Shown piece by piece: positions 41,601-50,663 of a DNA stretch of 59,994 nt; the first letter of the stretch is position 1, and every line of letters begins with the position of its first letter. The DNA lies in contig BJOX01000220.1 of the NCBI GenBank assembly GCA_009731375.1, positions 580,159-640,152 on the forward strand. The letters run 5' to 3'. A program made the position numbers and the translations under genes. The notes beneath the pieces are model-generated. The model was not told where the DNA came from and ran no database searches. It saw nothing but the letters and a program-made list of their open reading frames with translations. The DNA comes from Paulinella micropora. Taxonomy: Eukaryota > Cercozoa > Imbricatea > Euglyphida.

Positions 41601-42191
41601 ATCAACATCTTTGGTATTTAGTAAATTAACTCCTGTTATATTCTTCCTTCCCATACTAATATTGCCGAATTCATCCACATTTATCGGAAATGTTTTATTT
41701 ACCCAGTTTATTAAATTATACGTGAGATAATTATTCATCGCTATCGGCGCGGTTATAACCACATCTGAAAGTGTATCAATTGAACCAAGGGCTGTATTCT
41801 TCCATTTGCCTTCTACATCGTTGTAAGTTAAGTATTGTCCGCTCGCTTGTGCAAATATGTTTGTGTCTATCAAATTATATAAACTGGTTTGGTGCGGATT
41901 GGAAGTATTGCTTCTGTGTTGAGTTGAGGCTTTGACTTCGTCATTATCCCTTACTCGTTGCTCTGTGTAGTATAAATTTTTTCCTTCTTTGATATCAGTC
42001 GTTGATTTGCTGGATAACCTTGTATCAAATCGGCCATCAGTGTAATAAAGATTTACGGGGTCTGCATCTTCTGGCACTCTGTCTGTGTTTAAACCAATAA
42101 TATTAGTGTTGGTAAGGTCTAAGTTAAGTATGTTTAGATTATCAACTGCCAACTCATTAAGGCCTAGTAAGGATTTGTACTGACTACCCAT
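38611..42191 (-). CDS. Fiber protein with C-terminal S74-type intramolecular chaperone
   Basis: The start is placed at 42191 (MGSQYKSLLGLNELAVDN), beside a class I palindrome. The body has tail-fiber-like repeats (NLYYTDGRFD, NLYYTEQRV; QNVKLTGNQTIAG; LITANAGI, GIFLWDT and GFVWENS units repeated three times). The C-terminus (38611-39060) has SDRRKKEDI, TGLIAQE and VGYSEFIAPLIKAVQQL, the peptidase S74/endosialidase chaperone pattern that trimerises and self-cleaves fibers. Breaks: N gaps at 41392-41519 and 41082-41091, an extra G in a run near 39960, an extra T near 39815, a TGA replacing a Trp codon at about 39380 and a shift near 39050. If intact it would be close to 1200 residues. Confidence 0.8.
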
Positions 42192-42192
42192 T

Positions 42193-42352
42193 GATTTTCT
42201 AAATTCACACTTTCGCTTCGCTTTCGTGTGTTTTAGAAAATCGTTTCCTATATTATTAGAATAAAATTTTATTTTAAAACGATGTTTGACAATAAACGAA
42301 AGTGCGAGATATCTCAAATATATTTGAGATTGGAGTGAGATTGTCAAATATC
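42193..42352. repeat. Palindrome pair 6 (class I 42193-42242, class II 42280-42352)
   Basis: Class I arms GATTTTCTAAA and TTTAGAAAATC around CACACTTTCGCTTCGCTTTC. Class II arms GATGTTTGACAA and TTGTCAAATATC with nested ATCTCAAATA/TATTTGAGAT. The pair separates divergent genes (fiber to the left, charged protein to the right), so the spacer should hold both promoters. Confidence 0.85.
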
Positions 42353-42401
42353 AATTAATTATTTATTGAAAAATACTAAAATATATTAATCTTAGTATAG
42401 A

Positions 42402-42893
42402 ATGCCGTCCTCCGAAGCAAGTCGTAAGAATTGGGGTAGTGCTGTGGAAGGAATAAAAGCGAAAGCGAAACAACGAAAGATGGAGCATGCTAAAAATGTT
42501 TTGGCGCAATACCGAAACGCGGTTAAAAACGAAGACGAAGATATGGAGAGAAAAATAGCAGAGATAGAAAATAAGAATTTAGCAACCGATATCCTTAATG
42601 AGAAGGAACAAGATGACACACCTGAGCAGAGTGAGAGTGAGGATGAGGTTGATTTCATGGAAAAGATGGCGAAAATGAACATCAAAAGAGCGAAAGCGGA
42701 GACTAAGAGAGAAAAGAAGAAGAAGCCAGAGCCCGAGAGTGAAGAAAGTGAAAGCGAGAGTAGCGAAGAAGAAATACCAAAACAAAAGAAGGGGAAAGGA
42801 AAGAAATCAAGTAGTGTAAGTGTAAAAGTATATATAATCAATCTTCAGGTGCTAAGAAAGAAAAAAATAACGATATTGAAAAATGCTTTTTAA
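42402..42893 (+). CDS. Highly charged PLV protein, 163 aa
   Basis: Intact frame rich in K, E and S, with an acidic serine run (PESEESESESSEEE, about residues 110-123) and lysine runs on both sides. It is predicted disordered or coiled-coil. The last 25 residues turn basic and hydrophobic and may reflect a late frameshift. The stop is 11 bp before a class II palindrome. The gene lies just upstream of the integrase on the same strand. Function unknown; it could bind histones or DNA-protein complexes, which is speculative. Confidence 0.6.
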   Translation: MPSSEASRKNWGSAVEGIKAKAKQRKMEHAKNVLAQYRNAVKNEDEDMERKIAEIENKNLATDILNEKEQDDTPEQSESEDEVDFMEKMAKMNIKRAKAETKREKKKKPEPESEESESESSEEEIPKQKKGKGKKSSSVSVKVYIINLQVLRKKKITILKNAF

Positions 42894-42903
42894 AATTCTA
42901 AAA

Positions 42904-43039
42904 GATATTTATCAACTACACTCTCATTCGTTTCACTCATTCTCGTTTGTTGATAAACATCGAAAAAAATAAATAGTTAGATATATACGATTTTCTAAAA
43001 CATACGAGAGCGACAGCGAGAGTATGAATGAAGAAAATC
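42904..43039. repeat. Palindrome pair 7 (class II 42904-42961, class I 42989-43039)
   Basis: Class II arms GATATTTATCAAC and GTTGATAAACATC. The second palindrome has arms GATTTTCT and AGAAAATC and contains the integrase ATG at 43024. The order is reversed relative to pairs 1-6 on the plus strand, but again class II lies next to a stop and class I next to a start. Confidence 0.82.
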
Positions 43040-44037
43040 ATCAACTTGACCATAAACATACAATTATTGATAATCAAAATCGTAATAGTCTCGGGGGCAC
43101 ACCTACGGGAGAAGTAGTTAAAACAAAAGAAGAAGAAGCACTTGAAATACACCACCAGAAAAAGAACCCAAAAATATGGAACACTATATGGGTTGATAAA
43201 CCATTAGACCAAGTCTTTCTTGACTTAGCGGATATGAGTAAAATAAAAGACAAGAAAGGAAATAAAGGCTATGCTTGGATGCTTTGTTGGATCGATTGTC
43301 ATAGTCGATATTTAATAATCATTCCATTAAAAAATAAAACAGCAAAAGAAGTATATTACGCTTTGAAATCAATCAAATATAAACCGAAATCAATTACTAC
43401 TGACAGCGGGGGAGAATATAAAGGAGCAACTCGTGAATACTTTATTGAAAATGGAATTAAACACGACGTCGTTGAAGTTGGAGACCATAGAGCGCTCGCG
43501 GTTGTTGATAGAGTTATAAGAAGTATTAGGAGATGGCTTGACATTTTATTTGAAACCAATCGTAATTTTGATTGGGTTAGTTATATTCAAGACTTAGTAG
43601 ATGCTTATAATCATAAAGTTCATTCTACAACAGGAAGCAGACCGATTGATATTTTTACAGGCCGTGATAAGAATAAACAGAAAATCACGCGAGATAATTT
43701 AATTGAAGAATTTGAAGTAGGGGATAGTGTAAGAAAAGAAAACAAACGGAATGTTTTTTCCAAAGGTGGTAAGACTTTCAGCAAAATTATTTATAAAGTC
43801 AAGGGACGAAAGGGGTTTAAAATCATATTAAATAACGATGAGTTAGTTAGTCCACGTGATTTATTGAAAACTGATTTTGATAAATTAATTGAAGAAGAAA
43901 AAGATATGAAAGAGCAAACCAAAGGAGTTATTAAAGAAAAAAAGACAAAAGAATTATTAAAAAGAGAAGACATTCAACCAGAGAATATCAGGACTTCAAA
44001 GAGAGAAAAAAATGCAAAGGTAATATTAGATTTATAA
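43024..44037 (+). CDS. Retrovirus-type (rve) integrase
   Basis: 337 residues. The RNase-H-fold core has D67 (VFLDLADMS), D127 (ITTDSGGEYKG) and D162 in HRALAVVDRVIRSIRRW, where most integrases have Glu. The rest of the fold is well kept (CWIDCHSRYLIIIPLKNKTA; DAYNHKVHSTTGSRPIDIF). The C-terminus has a chromo/SH3-like region (FSKIIYKVKGRKGFKIILNNDEL) and a basic tail. An N-terminal zinc HHCC motif is not evident; the first residues come from a palindrome. It should insert the element using the terminal AGTAGT ends and produce the 6-bp duplication seen. Confidence 0.9.
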   Translation: MNEENHQLDHKHTIIDNQNRNSLGGTPTGEVVKTKEEEALEIHHQKKNPKIWNTIWVDKPLDQVFLDLADMSKIKDKKGNKGYAWMLCWIDCHSRYLIIIPLKNKTAKEVYYALKSIKYKPKSITTDSGGEYKGATREYFIENGIKHDVVEVGDHRALAVVDRVIRSIRRWLDILFETNRNFDWVSYIQDLVDAYNHKVHSTTGSRPIDIFTGRDKNKQKITRDNLIEEFEVGDSVRKENKRNVFSKGGKTFSKIIYKVKGRKGFKIILNNDELVSPRDLLKTDFDKLIEEEKDMKEQTKGVIKEKKTKELLKREDIQPENIRTSKREKNAKVILDL

Positions 44038-44051
44038 GCAAAAAAAGCGAT

Positions 44052-44125
44052 GAAGTATATAGACTTGTATCAACCAGACTTGAACTGGAGACCAAATTTT
44101 CCACGGCGTGCTTACTAACCACTTG
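44052..44125 (-). other. Degenerate tRNA-like sequence
   Basis: On the minus strand an A-box-like AAGTGGTTAGTAAGCAC and a B-box-like AGTTCAAGTCT (T stem CCAG/CTGG) lie at the right distance, closed by TATAGAC/GTCTATA. The anticodon arm pairs poorly and nine extra bases lie before the 3' acceptor strand, so this is not a normal tRNA gene. Confidence 0.25.
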
Positions 44126-44235
44126 TCTATATATTATCACCTAATGATTTGCAGAAAAAAGAACGTATTTGAATCGTTATTTATTACATCAGATTCTAGA
44201 AAATTCTATTTCCGCGAATATCACCAGCAACACCC

Positions 44236-44255
44236 AGTCAGATTCCTGACTGGCT
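44236..44255. other. Perfect hairpin CCAGTCAG-ATTC-CTGACTGG
   Basis: An 8-bp perfect stem with a 4-base loop, followed by a second partial copy of CTGACTGG at about 44293. It lies between the integrase and the next ORF and could be a transcript end signal. Confidence 0.5.
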
Positions 44256-44357
44256 GACTTTAGACTAAAATCAGAAAATCAGAATTCTGACTGGACAGGT
44301 TTTCAATGGAAGCAATATCTCTAATTCCGCGAGAAAATAAAACTAAAAATTATTGGA

Positions 44358-44844
44358 TTGAGGATTTTGAAATACGACAAGTTGGAAAGGAGCGACTCAA
44401 AAAAAGATAAAATAATATGTGAAGAAATAATTTCTAAAGCAGATAAAGAAATTGCGTGTCTCATTGAAAATAAACAGCCTGACATAGTCAAGGTTGAGGC
44501 TATCAATGAGATGTTGCAACGATTGACTATTGAAAATAATGAAGTAGAGGAAGACAGACTTATTAGATTGAGAAAAAAGAAATTGGAAAAAAAAACATAG
44601 AAGGGATAATTTCTATAAGTGGAAAAAAGATAATCGTTGCAAACTTTCCGCTATTGTCCTGAATAAAATTCTCGTTGGTATTGAGAAAGAACATTTATCG
44701 TTTAATTCTTCTTTTAACAAATACTCTAGTGATGGTATTAATGAACACATAAATGATAGCATTAATAGTAGTATTAAACGTAAAAATGATAGGAATATGC
44801 ACAGATTCTATAGAACCGAGAGTGATGGTAGCAACTCGGAATAA
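44358..44844 (+). CDS. Hypothetical PLV protein with frameshift in an A9 run
   Basis: An ATG-initiated frame at 44358 gives 80 charged residues ending at 44600. Directly at a run of nine A (about 44586-44594) another frame takes over and continues with similar composition (RRDNFYKWKKDNRCKLSAIV, then Asn/Ser-rich repeats) to a TAA at 44842-44844. One extra or missing A would give a single protein of about 161 residues. The first half has K/E-rich helices. No family recognised. A run of nine A makes a consensus error the likeliest explanation. Confidence 0.5.
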
Positions 44845-44980
44845 AAAAGACTTAGTGTAATCAGTTGTTTCGGACTAGACCAAAACAACAGCGGTTTTTT
44901 TAAAAACCAGTGATTCCAACCCCACTCTCATTCAAAAGAAATTTCTACTACACATGCTTTTTGTGTGTGTGTTATAGACT

Positions 44981-45374
44981 ATGGGGGAGCCAGACGAAAT
45001 GGTTGAAGTAGTTGGCAGAATGAACATCAATCCAACTCCCGCCCCTGCCCCTGCCCCTGCAGGTAATTCCTAACTCTATCGTTTCTTTTTTGCGATAATG
45101 AAATGTGGTTTTAGGTTTCTGGAAGACTTGGGCGCGAGTTGAGAAGAAATCCACTGAAAACGAAGACGACGCGAAATTCATACGTGTGTCTGCTGGGTTT
45201 GTTGGCGTCGGTTTGGTGGATGGTTTTGACGCCTTCCAAAAGGACTTCAAGTATCTCGTTTCGCTCAAGGTTGGGGAGAGGGATGAAATCCTTGTCTTTA
45301 CTTCTCTTTCCTCCTTAATGAAAATAGTGGGAGAAAATGAAGATAGCATTAATTGGATTGTCCCAATTGATTAA
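44981..45374 (+). CDS. Spliced PLV gene next to the right terminal repeat
   Basis: Exon 1 44981-45062 (MGEPDEMVEVVGRMN, then a PAPAPAPA run), intron 45063-45114 and exon 2 45115-45374. The 52-base intron starts GTAATT, ends TTTTAG and contains a branch-like CTAAC and a T-rich tract. The join keeps the frame and gives 113 residues. Exon 2 alone is open upstream only to a stop within the intron. The second exon has a compact alternating pattern (KFIRVSAGFVGVGLVDGF, DEILVFTSLSSLMKIVG, INWIVPID). The gene is less AT-rich than its neighbours, consistent with a host origin. Function unknown. Confidence 0.6.
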
Positions 45375-45433
45375 AAGAATTTTTTATTGAATTGACTGGG
45401 TTTTTATTTTGGAGGTAGTCCAAAATAAAGAAG

Positions 45434-45575
45434 GTGCTCATGTGGAGGGCTCTTTAGGGTGTTTTGTGCTCTCGTATTGATTGTGAGGGAGATTAATAGG
45501 AGAAGAGAAATGAAATTTATGAGGGCGTTTTAAGGCACGAAAAAACGACCCTTGTAAATTTCATATTATACTACT
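45434..45575 (-). repeat. Right terminal inverted repeat
   Basis: Reverse complement of 5006-5146 with two substitutions and one 1-base insertion; ends CTACT at the target duplication. Confidence 0.93.
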
Positions 45576-45581
45576 GAAGTA
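45576..45581. repeat. Target-site duplication GAAGTA (right)
   Basis: Identical to 5000-5005 and directly adjacent to the right terminal repeat. Confidence 0.92.
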
Positions 45582-45758
45582 ATAATACAATACTATGATT
45601 ACCCTCTTAACCGGATATATAACGACAATATTATTGGTACTGGGTATCATAGCGGATTTGTGTGGGTTTTTCGGCCCAAGGTCATCAGAAAATACCAACT
45701 CCACTTACACACGTTAGTAGCAGACTGTGGCCTTGTTCAGTTGCTTGTACAGCTAGCA

Positions 45759-45780
45759 GTGTGTGTGTGTGTGTGTGTGT

Positions 45781-45821
<41 letters not shown>

Positions 45822-45827
45822 TGTGTG

Positions 45828-45880
<53 letters not shown>

Positions 45881-45903
45881 TTGTGTGTGGTTGTGTGTGG
45901 TTG

Positions 45904-45938
<35 letters not shown>

Positions 45939-45975
45939 GTGTCTGTGCGTGTGTGCGTGTGTTGTGTGTGTGTTT

Positions 45976-46061
<86 letters not shown>

Positions 46062-46462
46062 ATAGCATCCATCCATCCATTCATCCACTCATCCACTCAT
46101 CCATCCATCCATCCATCCATCCATCCATCCACCCATCCATCCAATCCATCCATCACATGTGATGGATGGACATGATGGATGGATGATGTCTGATGGATGG
46201 ATGGATGGATGGATGAATGGATGGATGGATGGATGAGTAGATGGATGGATGAATGGATGGATGGATGGATGAGTAGATGGATGGATGGATGGATGGATTG
46301 GATCGGATGGATAGATGGATGGATGGATGGATGGATTGCATGGATTGGATGGATTGGATGGATTGGATGGATTGGATTGGATGGATTGGATGGATGGATG
46401 GATGAGTTGGATGGATGGATGGATGGATGGATGGATGGATGGATGCTGATGGATGAATGGAT

Positions 46463-46495
<33 letters not shown>

Positions 46496-46600
46496 CTGAT
46501 GGATGGATGGATGCTGATGGATGGATGGATGGATGGATGGATGGATGGATGGATGCTGATGGATGGATGGATGGATGGATGGATGGATGGATGCTGATGG

Positions 46601-46631
<31 letters not shown>

Positions 46632-46797
46632 CTGATGGATGGATGGATGGATGGATGGATGCTGATGGATGAATGGATGAATGGATGGATGGATGGATGG
46701 ATGGATGCTGATAGATGGATGGATGGATGGATTGATGGATGGATGGATGTATGTATGGATGCTGATGGATGGATGGATGGATGGATGGATGGAGGAC
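45759..46797. repeat. GT and GGAT/ATCC microsatellites
   Basis: A GT dinucleotide tract (about 45759-46058), then ATCC (46066-46156) and, in the opposite sense, GGAT with interspersed GCTGAT units (46157-46797). The ATCC-to-GGAT change forms a long inverted repeat around 46150. A C run and N gap follow (46803-46934). No gene seen. Confidence 0.9.
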
Positions 46798-46800
46798 AAT

Positions 46801-46843
<43 letters not shown>

Positions 46844-47029
46844 CNNNNNNNNNNNNNNNNNNNNNNNNNNNNNNNNNNNNNNNNNNNNNNNNNNNNNNNN
46901 NNNNNNNNNNNNNNNNNNNCCCCCCCCCCCCCCCCTGCTAGCTTTACACTCGTCAGTGGAAATAACACCACCCTTTTTAGCTTTACACTCGACCGTGGAA
47001 ATTCGGAGAAAAATTCGGGGTTGTAAGAT

Positions 47030-47183
47030 GATGTTTGTTGTTGTTCAATTTACTTAAAGTAACTAAATCAATAGTAAGATGGTGCGTGGCTAGCGGCCTT
47101 TAAGTGCCACTTGTTGTTGTTCAATTTAATTATGGAAAATTAATCGTTGTTGTCGCTGTTGTCGTTGTTGTTGCTGTTGTTGC

Positions 47184-47240
<57 letters not shown>

Positions 47241-47387
47241 CGTTGTTCCATTTAATTTACTTGGAGTGTGGCTACGTCCAAATGATGATGATGATGTTGT
47301 TGTTGTTGTTTGTTTGTTTGTTTGTTTGTTTGTTTTGTTGTTTTGTTGTTTTGTTGTTTTGTTGTTGTTGTTGTTGTTGTTATTGTT

Positions 47388-47426
<39 letters not shown>

Positions 47427-47476
47427 AAATTTAATTAAAGTAATTAAACCAAATGTTGTTGGTTGTTGCTTGTTGC

Positions 47477-47508
<32 letters not shown>

Positions 47509-48011
47509 CAACGTAATTAATAATCAACTAGTTGGAGTGTGGCTGTCGACCAAACTATTATACAATAAGATGCCAGTCACATCCCCGGCCGTTGGGACAC
47601 CAGAGCTAATTCATTGAGCTGTAGAACTTCAGAGCTCAAAACATGTTGTTGTTGTTGTTGTTGTTGTTGTTATTGTTGTTGTTGTTGTTGTTGTTGAATT
47701 TAATTATAGAAAATTAAACCAATTGCAACATGGTGTGCGGCTAACGGCCTCAATAATAAATGCCACTCCAAGACCATACTAATGTCTTGTCATCCCCAGC
47801 CGTCGGGACGCCAGAACATGCTTTGAGCCTTAGAGTTCTATAGTACAATAAGCTAGAGAAGAGCAATAGAGCACTACAGCAGAACATCAACAAGAGAGGG
47901 GGGCAAGAGGAGAGTGAGCGAAGAGAGCAAGCTAGATCCAGAGAGACAGCTAGCCCGTTGTTGTTGTTGTTGTTGTTGTTGTTGTTAATTAATAAAGGAC
48001 TTATTAATAAA

Positions 48012-48055
<44 letters not shown>

Positions 48056-48056
48056 C
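47030..48056. repeat. GTT microsatellites linked to a short dispersed repeat
   Basis: GTT tracts at about 47143-47240, 47299-47425, 47478-47510, 47645-47696, 47957-47986 and 48014-48056. Between them a unit recurs with AATTTAATTA, GGTGTGCGGCTAACGGCC-like and CCGTCGGGACGCCAGA-like text (about 47100, 47515-47640, 47698-47820). The GTT runs may be tails of this element. No coding frame is convincing. Confidence 0.55.
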
Positions 48057-48140
48057 GTCTGTCCTTGTTGTCGTTGTCGTCGTTATTTTTTCCTCGTTTT
48101 TAGAATTTGATTGCTCTCTTTTTTATCATGTTAGGGCTGA

Positions 48141-48697
48141 TGTCTGGCGACGACCCCTCCGGGGGTCCGTTGCCGGTGCAGCCCTACGCGGCGGATATCG
48201 AGGAACTGCACATCATGAGGCAGAGGAAGAGCGAGGAAGAGCACATGAGCCAGAGAGAAAGCGAGGAAGTGCACAGGAACCAGAGGGAATGCGAGGAAGG
48301 GCACATGAGGCCGAGCGGGCCGCGGCAAGGAGCGCAAGGGAAGGCCGAGGAGAAAGAAGAGCACTTGAGACCGAGCGGGCCGTGGCAAGGTGGGGAAGGG
48401 AATGCCGAAGGGAAGGAGGAGAAGAAGGAGGACAAGAGCCAGAGAGGGCCGTCGCAAGGAGTGGAAGGGAAGGCCGAGCAGGAGGAGGAGGAGCACAATG
48501 GCCAGAGAGAGCAGCCTGAAGGAGTCGAAGAGCCCGCACTGCGCGGGCTGGACGATGAGGACGAGACAGACTCTGACCAGCATCTTGAGGATATTAAAGA
48601 GGACAAAGATAAGGAGGGGAAACAGCAGCATCTAGAAAAGGCGGAGGGAGGGATTCCCGAGCTGAACCGCGCAGAGACCTTCGGTCAGGAAAGATAG
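48141..48697 (+). CDS. Host Glu/Gln/Arg-rich repetitive ORF or exon
   Basis: ATG at 48141 (MSGDDPSGGPLPVQPYAAD) after a T-rich tract and a possible acceptor (ATGTTAG). The protein is 185 residues of degenerate repeats of about 12 residues (EEEHMSQRESEEV, then RPSGPRQGAQGKAEEKEEH units), very charged and probably coiled coil. It ends at a TAG at 48695-48697, just before a GA tract and an N gap. A donor-like CG|GTCAGG at about 48680 could instead splice it to the membrane-protein exons downstream. No known family. Confidence 0.5.
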
Positions 48698-48875
48698 AGA
48701 GAGAGAGAGAGGGGGGGGGGGGGGGGGGAAAAGGGGGGNNNNNNNNNNTGTCTGTGTCTTTGTGCATATTTATGTGTGTCCCATGGCCTTGACGAGGACT
48801 TGTGCGACGAGGGCAGGCTTCATGTGTGTGTTTGTATGAATGTGTGGGTGTGTGTGTGTTTGTGTGTGTTTGTGT

Positions 48876-48907
<32 letters not shown>

Positions 48908-48914
48908 CACAGAG

Positions 48915-49101
48915 GAAATACATCAGGCCACTGTGCGACAGCGCAGAAACATCTGGCAGGTATATGTGTGTGTGTGTATGTATGTATGTATGTATGTATG
49001 TATGTATGTATGTATGTATGTATGCATGTAGGAAACCAAGCAAGTTGCCAGCGAGTTCTGGCAAGGGCCCGAACAGGTCTGTATGTATGTATGTATGTAT
49101 G

Positions 49102-49135
<34 letters not shown>

Positions 49136-49531
49136 TGTATGTATGTATGTATATATGTATGTCTGTGTGTATGAGCAGGAGTGGGGCAAAGAGAACGTGG
49201 ACGCCTTCTGGGCCTACACGTTCTGGTATACAGTATATCATACATTATATACATGCACGCATGTATAAATATGTGTATATGTGTGTAATAGGGGCGTACT
49301 TATGCTGGGGTTGTTGATTTTCGGCGGTATGTGTGTGTATGTATGTATGTATGTATGTATGTATGTATGTACGTATGTATGTATGTATGTATGTATGTAC
49401 ATGTATGTATGTATGTGTATGTATCTATATGTATGTATGTATGTATTAATGTATGCAGGTGTGTGTACGAGGCATGGGCATGATAGTGTCAAACCGTTTC
49501 CCGACACTTCCCTCATCCAATGTTCCCACGG

Positions 49532-49621
<90 letters not shown>

Positions 49622-49803
49622 CCTACCTACCTACCTACCTACCTACCTACCTACCTACCTACCTACCTACCTNNNNNNNNNNGTATCAGTCCCTTCCGTG
49701 CAAACATCACGGCTTAGCTGGGCATCGGGTTAATACTTTACCCACAGACTTCCTTGGTTGACGAAATCAGAAGCTCCTTTTTTCTGACATTAGTCGATAT
49801 CTC

Positions 49804-49838
<35 letters not shown>

Positions 49839-49863
49839 CATCTATCTATCGATCGATCGATCT

Positions 49864-49960
<97 letters not shown>

Positions 49961-49968
49961 ATCTATCC

Positions 49969-50021
<53 letters not shown>

Positions 50022-50167
50022 CCTACCTATCTATCTACCTACCTACCTATCTATCTATCTTAGCTACTGGTGTGTGGATGCTCGTTCTGGGCGTCGGTCT
50101 CTGCCTCGTCTTCACGTGCTACCTATGCCGCCGCGCCGACTGCTGCGACTGTGACTGGGATGATTGA
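48915..50167 (+). CDS. Host small membrane protein, C-terminal exons with microsatellite introns
   Basis: Exons 48915-48959, 49032-49076, 49179-49225, 49292-49326, 49459-49530 and 50064-50167, each bounded by AG and GT, with phases that fit in order. The product reads [15 protein letters not shown], then [15 protein letters not shown], then [16 protein letters not shown] first hydrophobic segment ([12 protein letters not shown]) follows, then a short Cys/His loop, a second helix ([18 protein letters not shown]) and a tail [13 protein letters not shown]. Introns are GTAT, ATCT and CTAC microsatellites; a 10-N gap lies at 49673-49682. The 5' end is not resolved. Function unknown; it looks like a two-helix membrane protein with a Cys-rich tail. 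Confidence 0.6.
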
Positions 50168-50450
50168 AAAATCCGTCCGCCAGGTGGAGATGATCTATTT
50201 ATTTATTAATCTGACGCTAGGTCGAAGCTAAAGGCAAACCATCCGATTCATAGTCATGAGGAGAACTTACGCGATATATTTTGCTCGATAATCCGCAAGG
50301 CACAAGGTACCTGATTTTCTGGCTAGTGGTGCAAGTGGCCTCCTCCCAGCTTCACTGCACGGCCGCGGCTTTCAGATGATGCATACATCGGGAATCGATT
50401 GAGGAAGAAGCGTTATATGGTCAAAACTTTTTTTCCAATTTTCTAAACAG

Positions 50451-50663
50451 ACCACTTACGTGTACGAGAAGTATCTGGGGAGGCGACTCGGAGCCACCGG
50501 CTCAGTGCGCTGCTTCACAGCTCGGGACAAGATCTGTTTACCTGTTGACCTCAGTCTGAACTTGATTTCCCTGCCGACCTCAGCTGAAGCCGGCTGCCCC
50601 CTCAGCTTTGCTAGACAGCTCATAATCAGAGAGTGCTTTCAAGCGAGCCATTCTTTGAGCCAG
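50451..50663 (+). CDS. Putative host exon, 71 codons
   Basis: A T-rich tract and TTTCTAAACAG precede it; CAG|GTAAGC, a strong donor, follows. The frame is open for 71 codons (TTYVYEKYLGRRLGATGSV, then FTARDKICLPVDLSLNL). It contains four cysteines. No partner exons could be joined with confidence and the family is not recognised. Confidence 0.5.

Noticed and set aside
44972-45349. Minus-strand ORF of 125 codons
   Set aside because: It overlaps the spliced plus-strand gene; the plus reading has a proper intron and a better protein pattern.
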